From: Candidatus Gastranaerophilales bacterium
Lineage (GTDB): Bacteria; Cyanobacteriota; Vampirovibrionia; Gastranaerophilales; Gastranaerophilaceae
Reading direction: 5' to 3'
Length of the DNA: 64,000 nucleotides
NCBI GenBank assembly: GCA_910587245.1
Contig: CAJULX010000003.1
Location: 31,443-95,442 of the forward strand
A program made the position numbers and the translations under genes. Positions 49,097 to 58,794 of this stretch are shown here, piece after piece (the first letter of the stretch is position 1; each line of letters opens with the position of its first letter). Under the pieces are notes generated by a model. That model was not told where the DNA came from. It made no database searches and worked only from the letters and a program-made list of their open reading frames with translations.

Positions 49097-51826
49097 ATGA
49101 AAAAAATTTTAAAAAATGAAAGGTTTGCACCTTTAAGGGAACTTTGCACATTATGGTTTTATGATTTTTTACAAAATGAAAAAACCTATCTTGAAAATCT
49201 TTTCCCTGCAATAATCTCCGGAGATTATTCAAAAATAACAGAAAAAGAAAAGAAAATTATTATCAAAATTAAAGATAATATCCAAGAAAATGAATGGAAA
49301 AATTTCGAAAAACTTTTCATAAAAATGATTAATGCCTTAAAAATTGATATTTATAATAAAGATATTTTAAAAAAAGCTGAAAAATATCTTTTAAATGAAG
49401 AATTTATAGAATTTGAAAATCTGTATAAAGAGAATAAAAATCTTTTAAAAGGGCTTGAAGACAGATACAAAAGCGGTTTAAAGCGTTATATTAAAAAAAT
49501 ACGTATAAATATTGCAAAATTAAGCATTGAAAATTTTGAAGAAAGTGTTTCATATTTTTATAAAACGGCTAAAATACTGCCCGATAAAAATAAAAAAGAT
49601 TTAGGCATATTTCTTGAAGATATTGAAAAATTAATAAAAATTCTTGAAAATCAGAATTTCCTTGAAGCAGATGAATTTTGCCGTAAAAAATACCTTATGG
49701 ATGATGAAACTTATGAGGATTTAAAGAAAAAATATGTGTTTGAATATTTTAAAGGAAAAAATATTGATAAACAAAAAGCACTTGCTCTTTCATCCGTAAA
49801 ATCAAATGTTTTGTTAAAGGCGCGTGCAGGCAGCGGAAAAACAAGCACTATTTGTCTTAAAACCTTATTATTGATTAAAAAATACAATATACGCCCTGAT
49901 GAAATTTTAATTCTGGCATTCAATAAGGATGCAAGAAACAGAATTAAAGAAGATTTACATAATAAATACGGAATGCAAAACAAAGATTTTGAAAATATAA
50001 AAACCTTTCACGGTTTTGCAAAAAGCATTTATAATGATAAAAAAATTATTGAAGAAAGAAAACGGCAAGCTCTTATATATAAAGCAATTGAAGCTGTTTT
50101 AGAAAAAGAAACCCATAGAAAAGATTTTTACAGATTTTATAAAAAAGCTCTTGAAGTACCCGTTAAAAAAGAAATAAATATTAACAATGATTCAAAAATA
50201 AAATTTGTAAAAGATTTATCCCAAATAACTCTGAAAGGTGAAATTGTAAAGTCTTTCGGAGAAAAGTATATCGCAGATTTTCTTTTTGAACATGGAATTG
50301 ATTATGAATATGAAAAAAATATAATTTTTACGGAAGAAGAAAAAAATGCATTAAATATAGATAAAGGCTGGAATGTCTACAGGCCCGATTTTTACATACA
50401 AAATAACGGAAAAGAATTTTATCTTGAACACTGGGGCGTAGATGAAAATGCACTTGAACCGGATTATTTTAACAGAAAAGGCGTTATAAGCGATGTTTCA
50501 AAATACATTAAAAATATGCATATAAAAAGAAGGTATTTCAGAAAAAAGGGTATTCCTTTAATTGAAACATGCGCAAGAGATTCTCAAATAAGGGAAAACT
50601 TTGAAATTACTCTTTTTAAAATACTTGAAAAACACGGGATTATCCCCGTAAAACAAAGCGAAAAAGAGCTTTTTTACAAAATAAAAGAATTAAATATTAA
50701 AAGCTTTTATAAAACAATTGAAGGTTTTATCTCCACTATTAAAAAATCAAAATTTGATAAATCTTTTATTAAAAATAAATTAAACGATATAACTTTTTCA
50801 GGCAGAACAAAAATATTTCTAAAACTTGGAATTGAAACTTATCTGGAGTATGAAAAACTTTTAAAACAAGAAAGCCTGATTGATTTTGATGATTTAATAA
50901 CAGGTGCCTGTAAAAAAATTCTTGAAACAAAAGGGGAATGTATTTTTGGTGCAGAAAACAAAAAAACAAAAGATTTAAAACATATTATGATTGATGAATA
51001 TCAGGATTTTTCAAAACTGTTCTTTGATTTAATACTTTCAATAAAATGTTTTAATCCAAACATTCAAATTTTTGCCACAGGAGATGATTTTCAAGCTATA
51101 AACGGTTTTGCGGGTTCAAATTTATATTATTTCAACAATTTTAAAAAATTGTTTAATAATTCCGAGATATATAACCTTTCAAATAATTATCGTTCTTATA
51201 AAAATATTATAAATACTTCAAATACACTTATGGCGCAGGGCGGATTTTACGGTGTGCCGTCTTGTGCAGTTAAAAAACAGGACGGAGAAGTTTTAAAAAT
51301 CAATGTTGATAAAACTTTTATAAATAAAGAAAACCCTTCCGATTTAATTTATACATTTAAAAAAGATTCAGGGAATATAAAGGCAAAATATCTAAAAACC
51401 GTTCACAGGCTTATAAGGTTAAACCCTGATAAAAATTTTTTAATACTGTCGCGTTTAAATAAAATTTCGAGTTCAAATTTAGATAAATTTGCATACAAAC
51501 TTTTAAGAATGAAAACTGTTAACAATACAAGAGTACAGGTTATGACAATTCATAAATCAAAGGGGCTTGAAGCCGATATTGTGATAATTTTAAGAGCAAT
51601 AAACGGTATAATTCCTTTTATTCATCCCGATTATGAAATAATGACGGCTCTTGATAAAAATTACAGAGAAATTCTTAATGAAGAAAAAAGATTATTTTAT
51701 GTAGCACTTACACGGGCTAAAGAAAAAGTTTATATCTTAACGGAGGGCAAGCTTGAATCTGTTTATTTAAAGGGATTGAATTTAAAGGAAACAAATTTCA
51801 GACATTTAAATTTTGAAGATTCTTAA
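49097..51826 (+). CDS. HelD/UvrD-like superfamily I helicase with nuclease-type insert
   Basis: 909-residue SF1 helicase. The N-terminal 225 residues are helical and unassigned. Walker A (ARAGSGKTS) is at 242-250. Residues about 380-480 form an insert like that in E. coli helicase IV, with RPDFYIQN (429-436) and YLEHWG (442-447), related to Vsr-like PD-(D/E)xK domains. The IDEYQD box, GDDFQAINGFAGS, NNYRS, TIHKSKGLEAD and YVALTRAKE complete the ATPase core. Likely roles are DNA repair or recombination; a defence role is possible. Convergent with the kinase gene. Confidence 0.85.
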   Translation: MKKILKNERFAPLRELCTLWFYDFLQNEKTYLENLFPAIISGDYSKITEKEKKIIIKIKDNIQENEWKNFEKLFIKMINALKIDIYNKDILKKAEKYLLNEEFIEFENLYKENKNLLKGLEDRYKSGLKRYIKKIRINIAKLSIENFEESVSYFYKTAKILPDKNKKDLGIFLEDIEKLIKILENQNFLEADEFCRKKYLMDDETYEDLKKKYVFEYFKGKNIDKQKALALSSVKSNVLLKARAGSGKTSTICLKTLLLIKKYNIRPDEILILAFNKDARNRIKEDLHNKYGMQNKDFENIKTFHGFAKSIYNDKKIIEERKRQALIYKAIEAVLEKETHRKDFYRFYKKALEVPVKKEININNDSKIKFVKDLSQITLKGEIVKSFGEKYIADFLFEHGIDYEYEKNIIFTEEEKNALNIDKGWNVYRPDFYIQNNGKEFYLEHWGVDENALEPDYFNRKGVISDVSKYIKNMHIKRRYFRKKGIPLIETCARDSQIRENFEITLFKILEKHGIIPVKQSEKELFYKIKELNIKSFYKTIEGFISTIKKSKFDKSFIKNKLNDITFSGRTKIFLKLGIETYLEYEKLLKQESLIDFDDLITGACKKILETKGECIFGAENKKTKDLKHIMIDEYQDFSKLFFDLILSIKCFNPNIQIFATGDDFQAINGFAGSNLYYFNNFKKLFNNSEIYNLSNNYRSYKNIINTSNTLMAQGGFYGVPSCAVKKQDGEVLKINVDKTFINKENPSDLIYTFKKDSGNIKAKYLKTVHRLIRLNPDKNFLILSRLNKISSSNLDKFAYKLLRMKTVNNTRVQVMTIHKSKGLEADIVIILRAINGIIPFIHPDYEIMTALDKNYREILNEEKRLFYVALTRAKEKVYILTEGKLESVYLKGLNLKETNFRHLNFEDS

Positions 51827-51830
51827 AACT

Positions 51831-52883
51831 TTATATGGCAACAGATTCTCGTATTTTTGGTATTGCAAATCCTATTTTATTTTTATTTTCAACAAAACTT
51901 TCCGCTATCATTTTACCTTTATGCGCGGAAATTATCTGCTCCGATAAATAAAGCCCGAGTCCTGTTCCTGTTTTATTAAATCTTGTACCGCATACTCCCG
52001 ATACATATTTATCAAAAATACGGTTCAAAACATCCGGCGGCATATACGGGCTTTCATTCATCGTACAGAATATTATATCTTCATCGTTTTCTTCAAGTAT
52101 AAGTTCAATCTCTGTATTATTAAACGCATAAGATATTGCGTTTGATATCATGTTTATAACAACCCTTTTCAGCTGGGCTCTGTCTCCTTTTGCAAAAGAA
52201 GATTTTAAATTAAATTTTGTTACAAACTTCAAATTTTTATCCGTATTCAAAGAATCAAGCTCAAGACAGCATTCTTTTACAAGCTCAATGAAATCAAAAT
52301 CTTCGTTTTTAAACCTTGTCTTTCCGTTTTCAAGTTTGTATGTGTTCAAAACGTAAGATATCATTCTTTGCATATATTTACAGGAATTTAATATCTGACT
52401 TAACATCTCTTTTTGAGCTTCGGGCACCTTACCGAATGCATCGGATAACAAAAGTTCAATCATTCTAATCTGTGCAATAGTAGGGGTTTTAAGATCATGA
52501 GTTAAAGTTGCAACAAAAGAATCTTTTTGTTCTTTAATTTTCATCTCGTTTGTTACGTCTCTTCCGATTGTGATTATTCCGATTAAGCTGTTATCCGAAA
52601 TAACGGGTGTTGAAATCAGCTCAAAAATTGCACCGCAGTTAAATTCCACTTTGTATTTAACGGGTTTCATCGTTGTAATAACATATAAATCATTTTTATG
52701 AATAATATCCGCAATATCATTTTCAAAAACATCGTATACCGTTTTATTTAAAACATCACGGGTTTTTACAAGATTGCTGAATTTCATACTTAAATTTGAC
52801 GAGACATATTCGAGATTTATATTTTTATAGACTATGACATCACAGCACAGCCCGAATAGTACATCTAACATTTCTTTAGACAT
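51831..52883 (-). CDS. Cytoplasmic PAS-containing sensor histidine kinase
   Basis: 350-residue kinase (start ATG 52883, with AAGGG 8 bases upstream). A PAS-like domain (about 5-112) precedes the phosphorylated His129 in THDLKTP, and the ATPase part has NMISNAISYA, a DVLNRIFDKY segment and GTGLGLYLSEQI. No membrane helix is present, so it senses a cytoplasmic signal. It lies 39 bases downstream of the response regulator and is its probable partner. Confidence 0.9.
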   Translation of the reverse strand: MSKEMLDVLFGLCCDVIVYKNINLEYVSSNLSMKFSNLVKTRDVLNKTVYDVFENDIADIIHKNDLYVITTMKPVKYKVEFNCGAIFELISTPVISDNSLIGIITIGRDVTNEMKIKEQKDSFVATLTHDLKTPTIAQIRMIELLLSDAFGKVPEAQKEMLSQILNSCKYMQRMISYVLNTYKLENGKTRFKNEDFDFIELVKECCLELDSLNTDKNLKFVTKFNLKSSFAKGDRAQLKRVVINMISNAISYAFNNTEIELILEENDEDIIFCTMNESPYMPPDVLNRIFDKYVSGVCGTRFNKTGTGLGLYLSEQIISAHKGKMIAESFVENKNKIGFAIPKIRESVAI

Positions 52884-52921
52884 ATTTTTCACCCTTTTAT
52901 TTAATATCGTATTTATATTTT

Positions 52922-53587
52922 TTATTTAAACAAGTCAGATTTTACCGCCATAACAGCAGCTTGAACTCTGTCTGTAACGGATAATTTGCTTAGAATATTT
53001 CCAACGTGAGCTTTTGCGGTATTTGTGCTCACCATCATAATTTCGCCTATTTCAACATTTGATTTGCCTTCCGATATAAGTCTTAATACCTCAAGTTCTC
53101 TTTCGGTCAAAACTGATTTAAGGTCTTTTTTATTGTATAAATTATCAAAATCGGTTGATTTCGGTTTTGGAATAACAGATTTTGTCACATCCGCTATTTG
53201 AGGGTCAAACCATAACGCACCGAAATTCACTGCTCTTATAACTTTCTTCAACATTTCAAATTCCACATCTTTAAGTGCATAACCGGACGCACCTGATGCA
53301 ACAGAGGCTAAAACCTCCTCTTCAACTTCATGAGAAGTAAGTACAATTACTTTTGTTTCCGGATATTTTTCGCTAATAATTCTTGTTGCCTCAATTCCGT
53401 TCATAAACGGAAGCCCTAAATCCATTAATACAATGTCTGCCGGTTTCTTTTCCATAACCTCAAGACATTCTTCCGCCGTTTCAAAATCACCCAGGAGTTC
53501 AAAATCTTCCACTCCGCCTAAAAGATGTCTGTACGAAGCTCTTGTTAAAAAATAGTCTTCCACAACATAAATTGAAATTTTGTCCAT
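52922..53587 (-). CDS. NarL/FixJ-type response regulator
   Basis: 221-residue regulator. The receiver (about 1-120) has phospho-acceptor Asp56 (VLMDLGLP) and the Lys in ALKD. The LuxR/NarL helix-turn-helix follows (LTERELEVLRLISEGKSNVEIG, STNTAKAHVGNILSKL). I take ATG 53587, with GGAG 9 bases upstream, over a TTG that lies on that site. First gene of the two-component pair. Its receiver is close to the orphan at 43872. Confidence 0.93.
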   Translation of the reverse strand: MDKISIYVVEDYFLTRASYRHLLGGVEDFELLGDFETAEECLEVMEKKPADIVLMDLGLPFMNGIEATRIISEKYPETKVIVLTSHEVEEEVLASVASGASGYALKDVEFEMLKKVIRAVNFGALWFDPQIADVTKSVIPKPKSTDFDNLYNKKDLKSVLTERELEVLRLISEGKSNVEIGEIMMVSTNTAKAHVGNILSKLSVTDRVQAAVMAVKSDLFK

Positions 53588-53846
53588 TGCTGAATGCTCC
53601 AAATCCTTTTCAAATTTAACTATAAATTTTAATTCACATGAGAAAATATAGCAAGAAAGAATAATCTTCCTACTACCTGATCGGGTGATTTATTTTCTTT
53701 ACATAGAAAACCGGTATGTTAAAATATTTGCTAATTAAATCAGTGTTAAATAAAAATTTTGATTTTTTAAACTTTTATTTTTATGGTAAAATCGTTTTAA
53801 CTTTATTTATTTTTATAAAAACAAACAAAAAGGAGAAAATACTGCT

Positions 53847-56498
53847 ATGACGAATGAAAAGCGTGTATGGCTTTTTCGTGAAGGAAATGCTCAAATGAGA
53901 AATCTCTTAGGCGGAAAAGGCGCAAACCTTGCAGAAATGACAAATGCAGGGCTTCCTGTTCCCCCGGGATTAACTATAACAACCGAAACCTGTATGGATT
54001 ATATCAATAACGGAAATAAAATGCCTGAAGGGCTTATGGATGAAGTTAGAAAAGCTTTGGCCGATGTTGAATCTCAAACAGGAAAAAAATTCGGTGATTC
54101 AACAAATCCGCTTTTAGTATCCGTACGCTCTGGCGCAAGACTTTCAATGCCCGGTATGATGGAAACTATTTTAAACCTCGGCTTAAATGATGAAACCGTT
54201 GAAGCTATGGTTAAATTAACAAATAATCCCCGTTTTTGCTATGACAGCTACAGAAGATTTTTAACAATGTTCGGTTCTGTTGCCTGGGATATGGACAGAC
54301 AAAAATATTTTGAATCCGAAGTAGAAAAAGTAAAAGAACGCGAAGGCGTTAAAGAAGATACTCAAATTTCAGCTGACGGCTGGAAATCTTTAATCCCTGT
54401 TTATAAAAACGTAATTAAAGAAGTAACGGGAAAAGAATTCCCTCAAGACCCGTTTATCCAATTACAGGAAGCAATTGAAGCAGTATTTAGAAGCTGGAAT
54501 ATTCCCCGTGCCGTGGCTTACAGAAATATGAATAAAATTGACCATAATTTTGGAACCGCTGTTAACGTTCAAACAATGGTATTCGGCAATATGGGTGATG
54601 ACTGCGCTACAGGCGTTTCATTCACAAGAAACCCCGCAACAGGTGAAAATACTTTCTACGGTGAATATTTAACTAACGCTCAAGGCGAAGATGTTGTTGC
54701 AGGTATCAGAACCCCAAAACCCATTGCAGAACTTGAAACCGAAATGCCTGACCTTTATAAACAGTATGTAGATATCGCAAAAAAACTTGAACTCAGATAC
54801 AAAGATGTTCAGGATATGGAATTTACGATTGAAAAAGGCAAACTCTGGATATTGCAGACAAGAAACGGTAAAAGAACTGCTGCTGCAGCTATCAGAATTG
54901 CAGTTGAAATGGAAAAAGAAGGAATTATTACAAAAGAAAGAGCTGTTGAGCTTGTTGACCCGTATAGCGTAAATCAAATTCTTCTTCCCTGCTTTGATAC
55001 AAAAGCAATGGATGAAGCTCACAGAATTTGCACGGGTGTAAATGCTTCTCCCGGTGCTGCTGTCGGTAAAATCGTATTTGATACGGAAGAAGCTGCACAA
55101 AGAGGCGAAGCAGGTGAAAAAGTTATTTTGGTCAGAATTGAAACCTGTCCTGATGATATTCACGGTATGGCAGTATCTCAAGGTGTTTTAACACTTAGAG
55201 GCGGTGCAACATCTCATGCTGCCGTTGTTGCAAAAGGTATGGGAAAACCCTGTGTTTCAGGCTGTGAAGATTTAAAAATTGACCTTGCAAATGAAACTTT
55301 AACAGGTTCAGACGGCACAATCTACCATAAAAACGACGTTATTTCGCTTGACGGCGGAAAAGGCATTGTTATGGAAGGTGCGGTTAAACTTGTTGAAGCA
55401 AAAATTGACGATAACTGGAATACTTTCTTTAGCTGGGTTGATGAAATCAGAACAATGAAAGTTGAAGCAAACGCTGATACACCGAAAGATATTGAAAATT
55501 CATTAAAATTCGGCGCCGAAGGTGTCGGCTTATGCCGTACGGAGCATATGTTTATGGACCCTGACAGACTTCCCTGGGTACAAAAAATGATTATTGCAGG
55601 AACGGAGGAAGCAAGAAAAGAAGCTCTCGATAAACTTCTTCCTATGCAGTATTCAGACTTTTATGCAATGTTTAAAGCATTAGGCGATAAACCTTTAACG
55701 GTAAGGCTTTTAGACCCGCCGCTTCATGAATTCCTTCCTTCAAAAGAAGAATTAATTAAAGAAGTTGCAACTTTAAAAGCTTTAAATAAAGACTATGCCG
55801 AAAAAGAAGAAATGCTTCATATTGTTGAAGGATTATCAGAATCTAACCCGATGATGGGTTTAAGAGGATGCCGTCTCGGCTTAACTTATCCTGAAATCAA
55901 TGTTATGCAGGTAAGAGCTATCTTTGAAGCTTGCTGCGACCTCAAAAAAGAAGGTGTTGCGGTGAAGCCATGGGTAATGGTACCCTTAATCGGACATGTA
56001 AACGAACTTAAAACCGTAAAAGAAATTCTCGTTAAAACAGCAAAAGATGTTATGGCTGAAAAAGGGATTGAGGTTGAATACAAATTCGGCACAATGATTG
56101 AAATCCCGCGTGCGGCTTTAACTGCGGATGAAATTGCAGAATACGCCGAATTCTTCTCATTCGGTACAAACGACCTTACACAGATGACATTCGGGTATTC
56201 AAGAGATGATGCTGAAGGTAAATTCTTAAATAAATATGTTGAAGAAAAAATCCTTCCGAGAAATCCTTTTGAAAGCCTTGATACAAAAGGCGTAGGTCAG
56301 TTAATCGAAATGTCTATGGAAAAAGGTAAAAAGGTTAATCCTGCGCTTGTAGGCGGCGTTTGCGGCGAACACGGCGGAGACCCTGACAGCGTGAAGTTCT
56401 GCCACAAAATCGGCTTGAATTACGTAAGCTGCTCACCGTTTAGGATTCCGCAGGCGAAACTTGCGGCAGCACAAGCTGTAATTGAGGCTAAGAAATAA
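53847..56498 (+). CDS. ppdK: Pyruvate, phosphate dikinase
   Basis: 883-residue PPDK that interconverts pyruvate, ATP and phosphate with phosphoenolpyruvate, AMP and pyrophosphate. The domains are in the normal order: ATP-grasp (GGKGANLAEM at 21-30), the phospho-His domain (GGATSHAAVVAKGMGKPC) and the PEP barrel (SFGTNDLTQMTFGYSRDD, GGVCGEHGGDP). Ribosome site AAAAAGGAG. No regulatory PDRP gene adjacent. It fits pyrophosphate-linked glycolysis together with enolase. Strong codon bias suggests high expression. Monocistronic with its own terminator. Confidence 0.95.
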   Translation: MTNEKRVWLFREGNAQMRNLLGGKGANLAEMTNAGLPVPPGLTITTETCMDYINNGNKMPEGLMDEVRKALADVESQTGKKFGDSTNPLLVSVRSGARLSMPGMMETILNLGLNDETVEAMVKLTNNPRFCYDSYRRFLTMFGSVAWDMDRQKYFESEVEKVKEREGVKEDTQISADGWKSLIPVYKNVIKEVTGKEFPQDPFIQLQEAIEAVFRSWNIPRAVAYRNMNKIDHNFGTAVNVQTMVFGNMGDDCATGVSFTRNPATGENTFYGEYLTNAQGEDVVAGIRTPKPIAELETEMPDLYKQYVDIAKKLELRYKDVQDMEFTIEKGKLWILQTRNGKRTAAAAIRIAVEMEKEGIITKERAVELVDPYSVNQILLPCFDTKAMDEAHRICTGVNASPGAAVGKIVFDTEEAAQRGEAGEKVILVRIETCPDDIHGMAVSQGVLTLRGGATSHAAVVAKGMGKPCVSGCEDLKIDLANETLTGSDGTIYHKNDVISLDGGKGIVMEGAVKLVEAKIDDNWNTFFSWVDEIRTMKVEANADTPKDIENSLKFGAEGVGLCRTEHMFMDPDRLPWVQKMIIAGTEEARKEALDKLLPMQYSDFYAMFKALGDKPLTVRLLDPPLHEFLPSKEELIKEVATLKALNKDYAEKEEMLHIVEGLSESNPMMGLRGCRLGLTYPEINVMQVRAIFEACCDLKKEGVAVKPWVMVPLIGHVNELKTVKEILVKTAKDVMAEKGIEVEYKFGTMIEIPRAALTADEIAEYAEFFSFGTNDLTQMTFGYSRDDAEGKFLNKYVEEKILPRNPFESLDTKGVGQLIEMSMEKGKKVNPALVGGVCGEHGGDPDSVKFCHKIGLNYVSCSPFRIPQAKLAAAQAVIEAKK

Positions 56499-56529
56499 AA
56501 GTTTCGCAAAATTACACAAAAATATTATA

Positions 56530-56558
56530 AAAAGCAACATTATTACGATGTTGCTTTT
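56530..56558 (+). terminator. Rho-independent terminator of ppdK
   Basis: An 11-bp stem (AAAAGCAACAT/ATGTTGCTTTT) with a 7-base loop and a T-run lies 30 bases after the ppdK stop. Confidence 0.88.
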
Positions 56559-56640
56559 TATTTTAAATACTTAACATAAACCCTCATTCTATTTGCATAT
56601 CATGTTAATTTAGCTTATAATTTTTTCTTAAAGGAAGGTA

Positions 56641-58014
56641 ATGAAAAAAAATATGGCAGTGGAGCTTGAAGCAAACAAAAAATTAACAAAAAAACTTCCT
56701 CCGCATAATTTGGAAGCTGAAGAATCAGTTTTAGGCGCTATTTTAATCAATTCAGGCGAAGTTTTAAACAGAGTGGTTGAGATTTTAACCCCCGAAAGTT
56801 TTTACAGCCCTCAAAACCGTTTGATTTATGATGCCATGTTTACGCTTTATAACCAGAATAAGCCTGTTGATGCACTTTCAATAGGTGAATATTTTAATGC
56901 AAAAAATCAGCTTGAAAATATCGGCGGCAGAGAATATTTAAACGATTTGATGATTGATACAACTCTCACTTCAAACGTTGAATACTATGCAAATATTATC
57001 AGAGAAAATGCTCTTAAAAGACAGCTTATTGCGGCAGGCAGCAGTATTATTGAAGAAACATTTAAAACACCCGAAGCTAAAAATTCGCTTGAATTTGCGG
57101 AAAAAATGATTTTTGAAATAGCACAGCAAAAAAGCTCACAGCAGATGGAGCAATTGAGCAGCCTTTTGTATGAAACAATGGAGCAATTGGAATACAGGGC
57201 TTCAAACAAAGGTTCCTGCACAGGTGTTCCAAGCGGTTTTTATGATTTGGATGCGCTTACGGCAGGGTTTCAAAAATCGGATTTAATTATCTTAGCGGCA
57301 CGTCCTTCAATGGGAAAAACGGCGTTTGCATTAAATATTGCACAGAATGTCGCAATCAGGTCTAAAATTCCTGTTGCAATATTTTCTCTTGAAATGTCAA
57401 AAATTCAGCTGGCACAAAGGGTGTTGTGCTCTGAAGCTGAAATTGATGCCCAGAGGGCAAGAATAGGGGAATTATTACCCGCAGAATGGGAAAAGATTTT
57501 CTCAAAACTTGATGATTTGCACCTTGCCCCTCTATTAATTGATGATACCGCAGGAGTAAGCGTTTCTGATATCCGCGCAAAATGCAGGCGCTTAAAAATG
57601 AATTACCCTGATTTGGGGCTTATTATTATTGATTACCTTCAATTAATTGAAGAAAGAAGCTCGCAGGATAGAACCCAGCAGATTTCAATAATATCAAGAG
57701 GATTAAAGGCTCTTGCAAGAGAATTGAATGTCCCGATTATCTCACTTTCGCAATTATCACGTAAAGTGGAAGAGCGCGGGGATAAAATGCCTATGCTTTC
57801 AGATTTGAGAGATTCGGGCGCAATCGAGCAGGATGCGGATATTGTAATGTTTATCCACAGGGAAGAATATTACGACAAAGAAAACCCTGAAGTAAAAAAT
57901 AAGGCGACCATATCTATTGCAAAACAAAGAAACGGCCCTGTCGGAAATGTAGATTTACTGTTTCAGGGTTCTACAACAAAATTCAAAAACCCGATTAAAA
58001 GACAGGAAGAATAA
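56641..58014 (+). CDS. dnaB: Replicative DNA helicase DnaB
   Basis: 457-residue hexameric replicative helicase. The N-terminal domain starts LPPHNLEAEESVLGAILIN. The RecA-like domain has Walker A (ARPSMGKTAFALN), Walker B (LIIIDYLQLI) and the SQLSRKVEERGDKMPMLSDLRDSGAIEQDAD segment. No intein is present. The start has AAGGAAGG just upstream. It is followed 14 bases later by a 30-residue membrane peptide, with a terminator that ends both. Confidence 0.95.
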   Translation: MKKNMAVELEANKKLTKKLPPHNLEAEESVLGAILINSGEVLNRVVEILTPESFYSPQNRLIYDAMFTLYNQNKPVDALSIGEYFNAKNQLENIGGREYLNDLMIDTTLTSNVEYYANIIRENALKRQLIAAGSSIIEETFKTPEAKNSLEFAEKMIFEIAQQKSSQQMEQLSSLLYETMEQLEYRASNKGSCTGVPSGFYDLDALTAGFQKSDLIILAARPSMGKTAFALNIAQNVAIRSKIPVAIFSLEMSKIQLAQRVLCSEAEIDAQRARIGELLPAEWEKIFSKLDDLHLAPLLIDDTAGVSVSDIRAKCRRLKMNYPDLGLIIIDYLQLIEERSSQDRTQQISIISRGLKALARELNVPIISLSQLSRKVEERGDKMPMLSDLRDSGAIEQDADIVMFIHREEYYDKENPEVKNKATISIAKQRNGPVGNVDLLFQGSTTKFKNPIKRQEE

Positions 58015-58028
58015 AGGAGGAAACAGAT

Positions 58029-58121
58029 ATGTCATATGTTACAGGAGCCTTAATCGGCGCACTTATCGGAGCTGTAATCGGAGGCATTGTAAGCGTTATA
58101 TTAAAAGCCCGCAAGAAATAA
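58029..58121 (+). CDS. 30-residue single-helix membrane peptide
   Basis: Short frame MSYVTGALIGALIGAVIGG... ending KARKK. It has a Gly/Ala-rich hydrophobic helix of about 22 residues with GxxxG-type spacing and a positive C-terminus. A near-perfect ribosome site (AAAGGAGG, 7 bases before ATG) supports real translation. It is coupled to dnaB and its last codons form the left arm of a terminator. Function unknown. Confidence 0.7.
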   Translation: MSYVTGALIGALIGAVIGGIVSVILKARKK

Positions 58122-58134
58122 CCGCGGGCTTTTT
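58106..58134 (+). terminator. Terminator overlapping the end of the small peptide gene
   Basis: A 7-bp GC-rich stem (AGCCCGC/GCGGGCT) with an 11-base loop that contains the TAA of the 30-residue peptide, then TTTTT. It ends the dnaB transcript. Confidence 0.85.
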
Positions 58135-58151
58135 AATGTTTTAATTATCAT

Positions 58152-58697
58152 TTATTTTATCAATGCCTGAATTTCTTTAAAATTCGGATTTTTAGCAGTT
58201 TTAAGCCATTCAAACAATACAATTTCAAGACAGGTTATCTTAGCGCCGAGGCTTTTTAATAAATCCATAGCACATTCAAATTCAACTTTGTTTCTGCTTG
58301 CACATAAATCCTTTAAAACAAAAACCTCATACCCTTCTTCAAGAAGTTTTGCTGCCGTTTGGTAAACACAGATATGTGCTTCAATGCCGCAGATTATAAT
58401 TTGTTTTTTGCCTAAAGATTTAATGGTTTCAGCATACCCGGGCTCCATAAGAGCATTAAACCCCGTTTTTTCCATAGGGCGGTATTCATTCAGCTCTGCC
58501 TTAATTTCTTCGATTGTACCGCCGAGACCCTTGGGGTACTGTTCCGTTACAAGTGTATTTATACCTAAAATCTTTGCGGCACGTGCCAGTTTCGGGGCTT
58601 TGATATACATCTGCTCTTTAATACCCTGGTTTAACATTGCCATCAATTTTTCTTGAATATCTATAATTAAAACAAGACTATCCATCGTATTTAACAT
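58152..58697 (-). CDS. Isochorismatase-family cysteine hydrolase
   Basis: 181-residue hydrolase of the isochorismatase-like superfamily. Catalytic Asp in LIIDIQEKL, the Lys in the TEQYPKGLG segment and the nucleophile Cys in GIEAHICVYQTA are readable. This sub-branch is often called YcaC/nicotinamidase-like 'hydrolase' and the substrate is unknown. ATG 58697 follows GAGG by 7 bases. Convergent with the dnaB unit. Confidence 0.88.
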   Translation of the reverse strand: MLNTMDSLVLIIDIQEKLMAMLNQGIKEQMYIKAPKLARAAKILGINTLVTEQYPKGLGGTIEEIKAELNEYRPMEKTGFNALMEPGYAETIKSLGKKQIIICGIEAHICVYQTAAKLLEEGYEVFVLKDLCASRNKVEFECAMDLLKSLGAKITCLEIVLFEWLKTAKNPNFKEIQALIK

Positions 58698-58794
58698 ATT
58701 AATTCCTCTTATTCCTCTTTATAATGTTTATTATAATCCAAAAATTTTATAAATAATTTTGCATAACACAAATTAAGATGTTAAAATTTAGCCT

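Noticed and set aside
54669..55181. 170-codon open frame antisense to ppdK
   Set aside because: Low-complexity Ser/Phe/Asn-rich translation typical of the reverse of a codon-biased gene; no ribosome site; the sense gene is certain.
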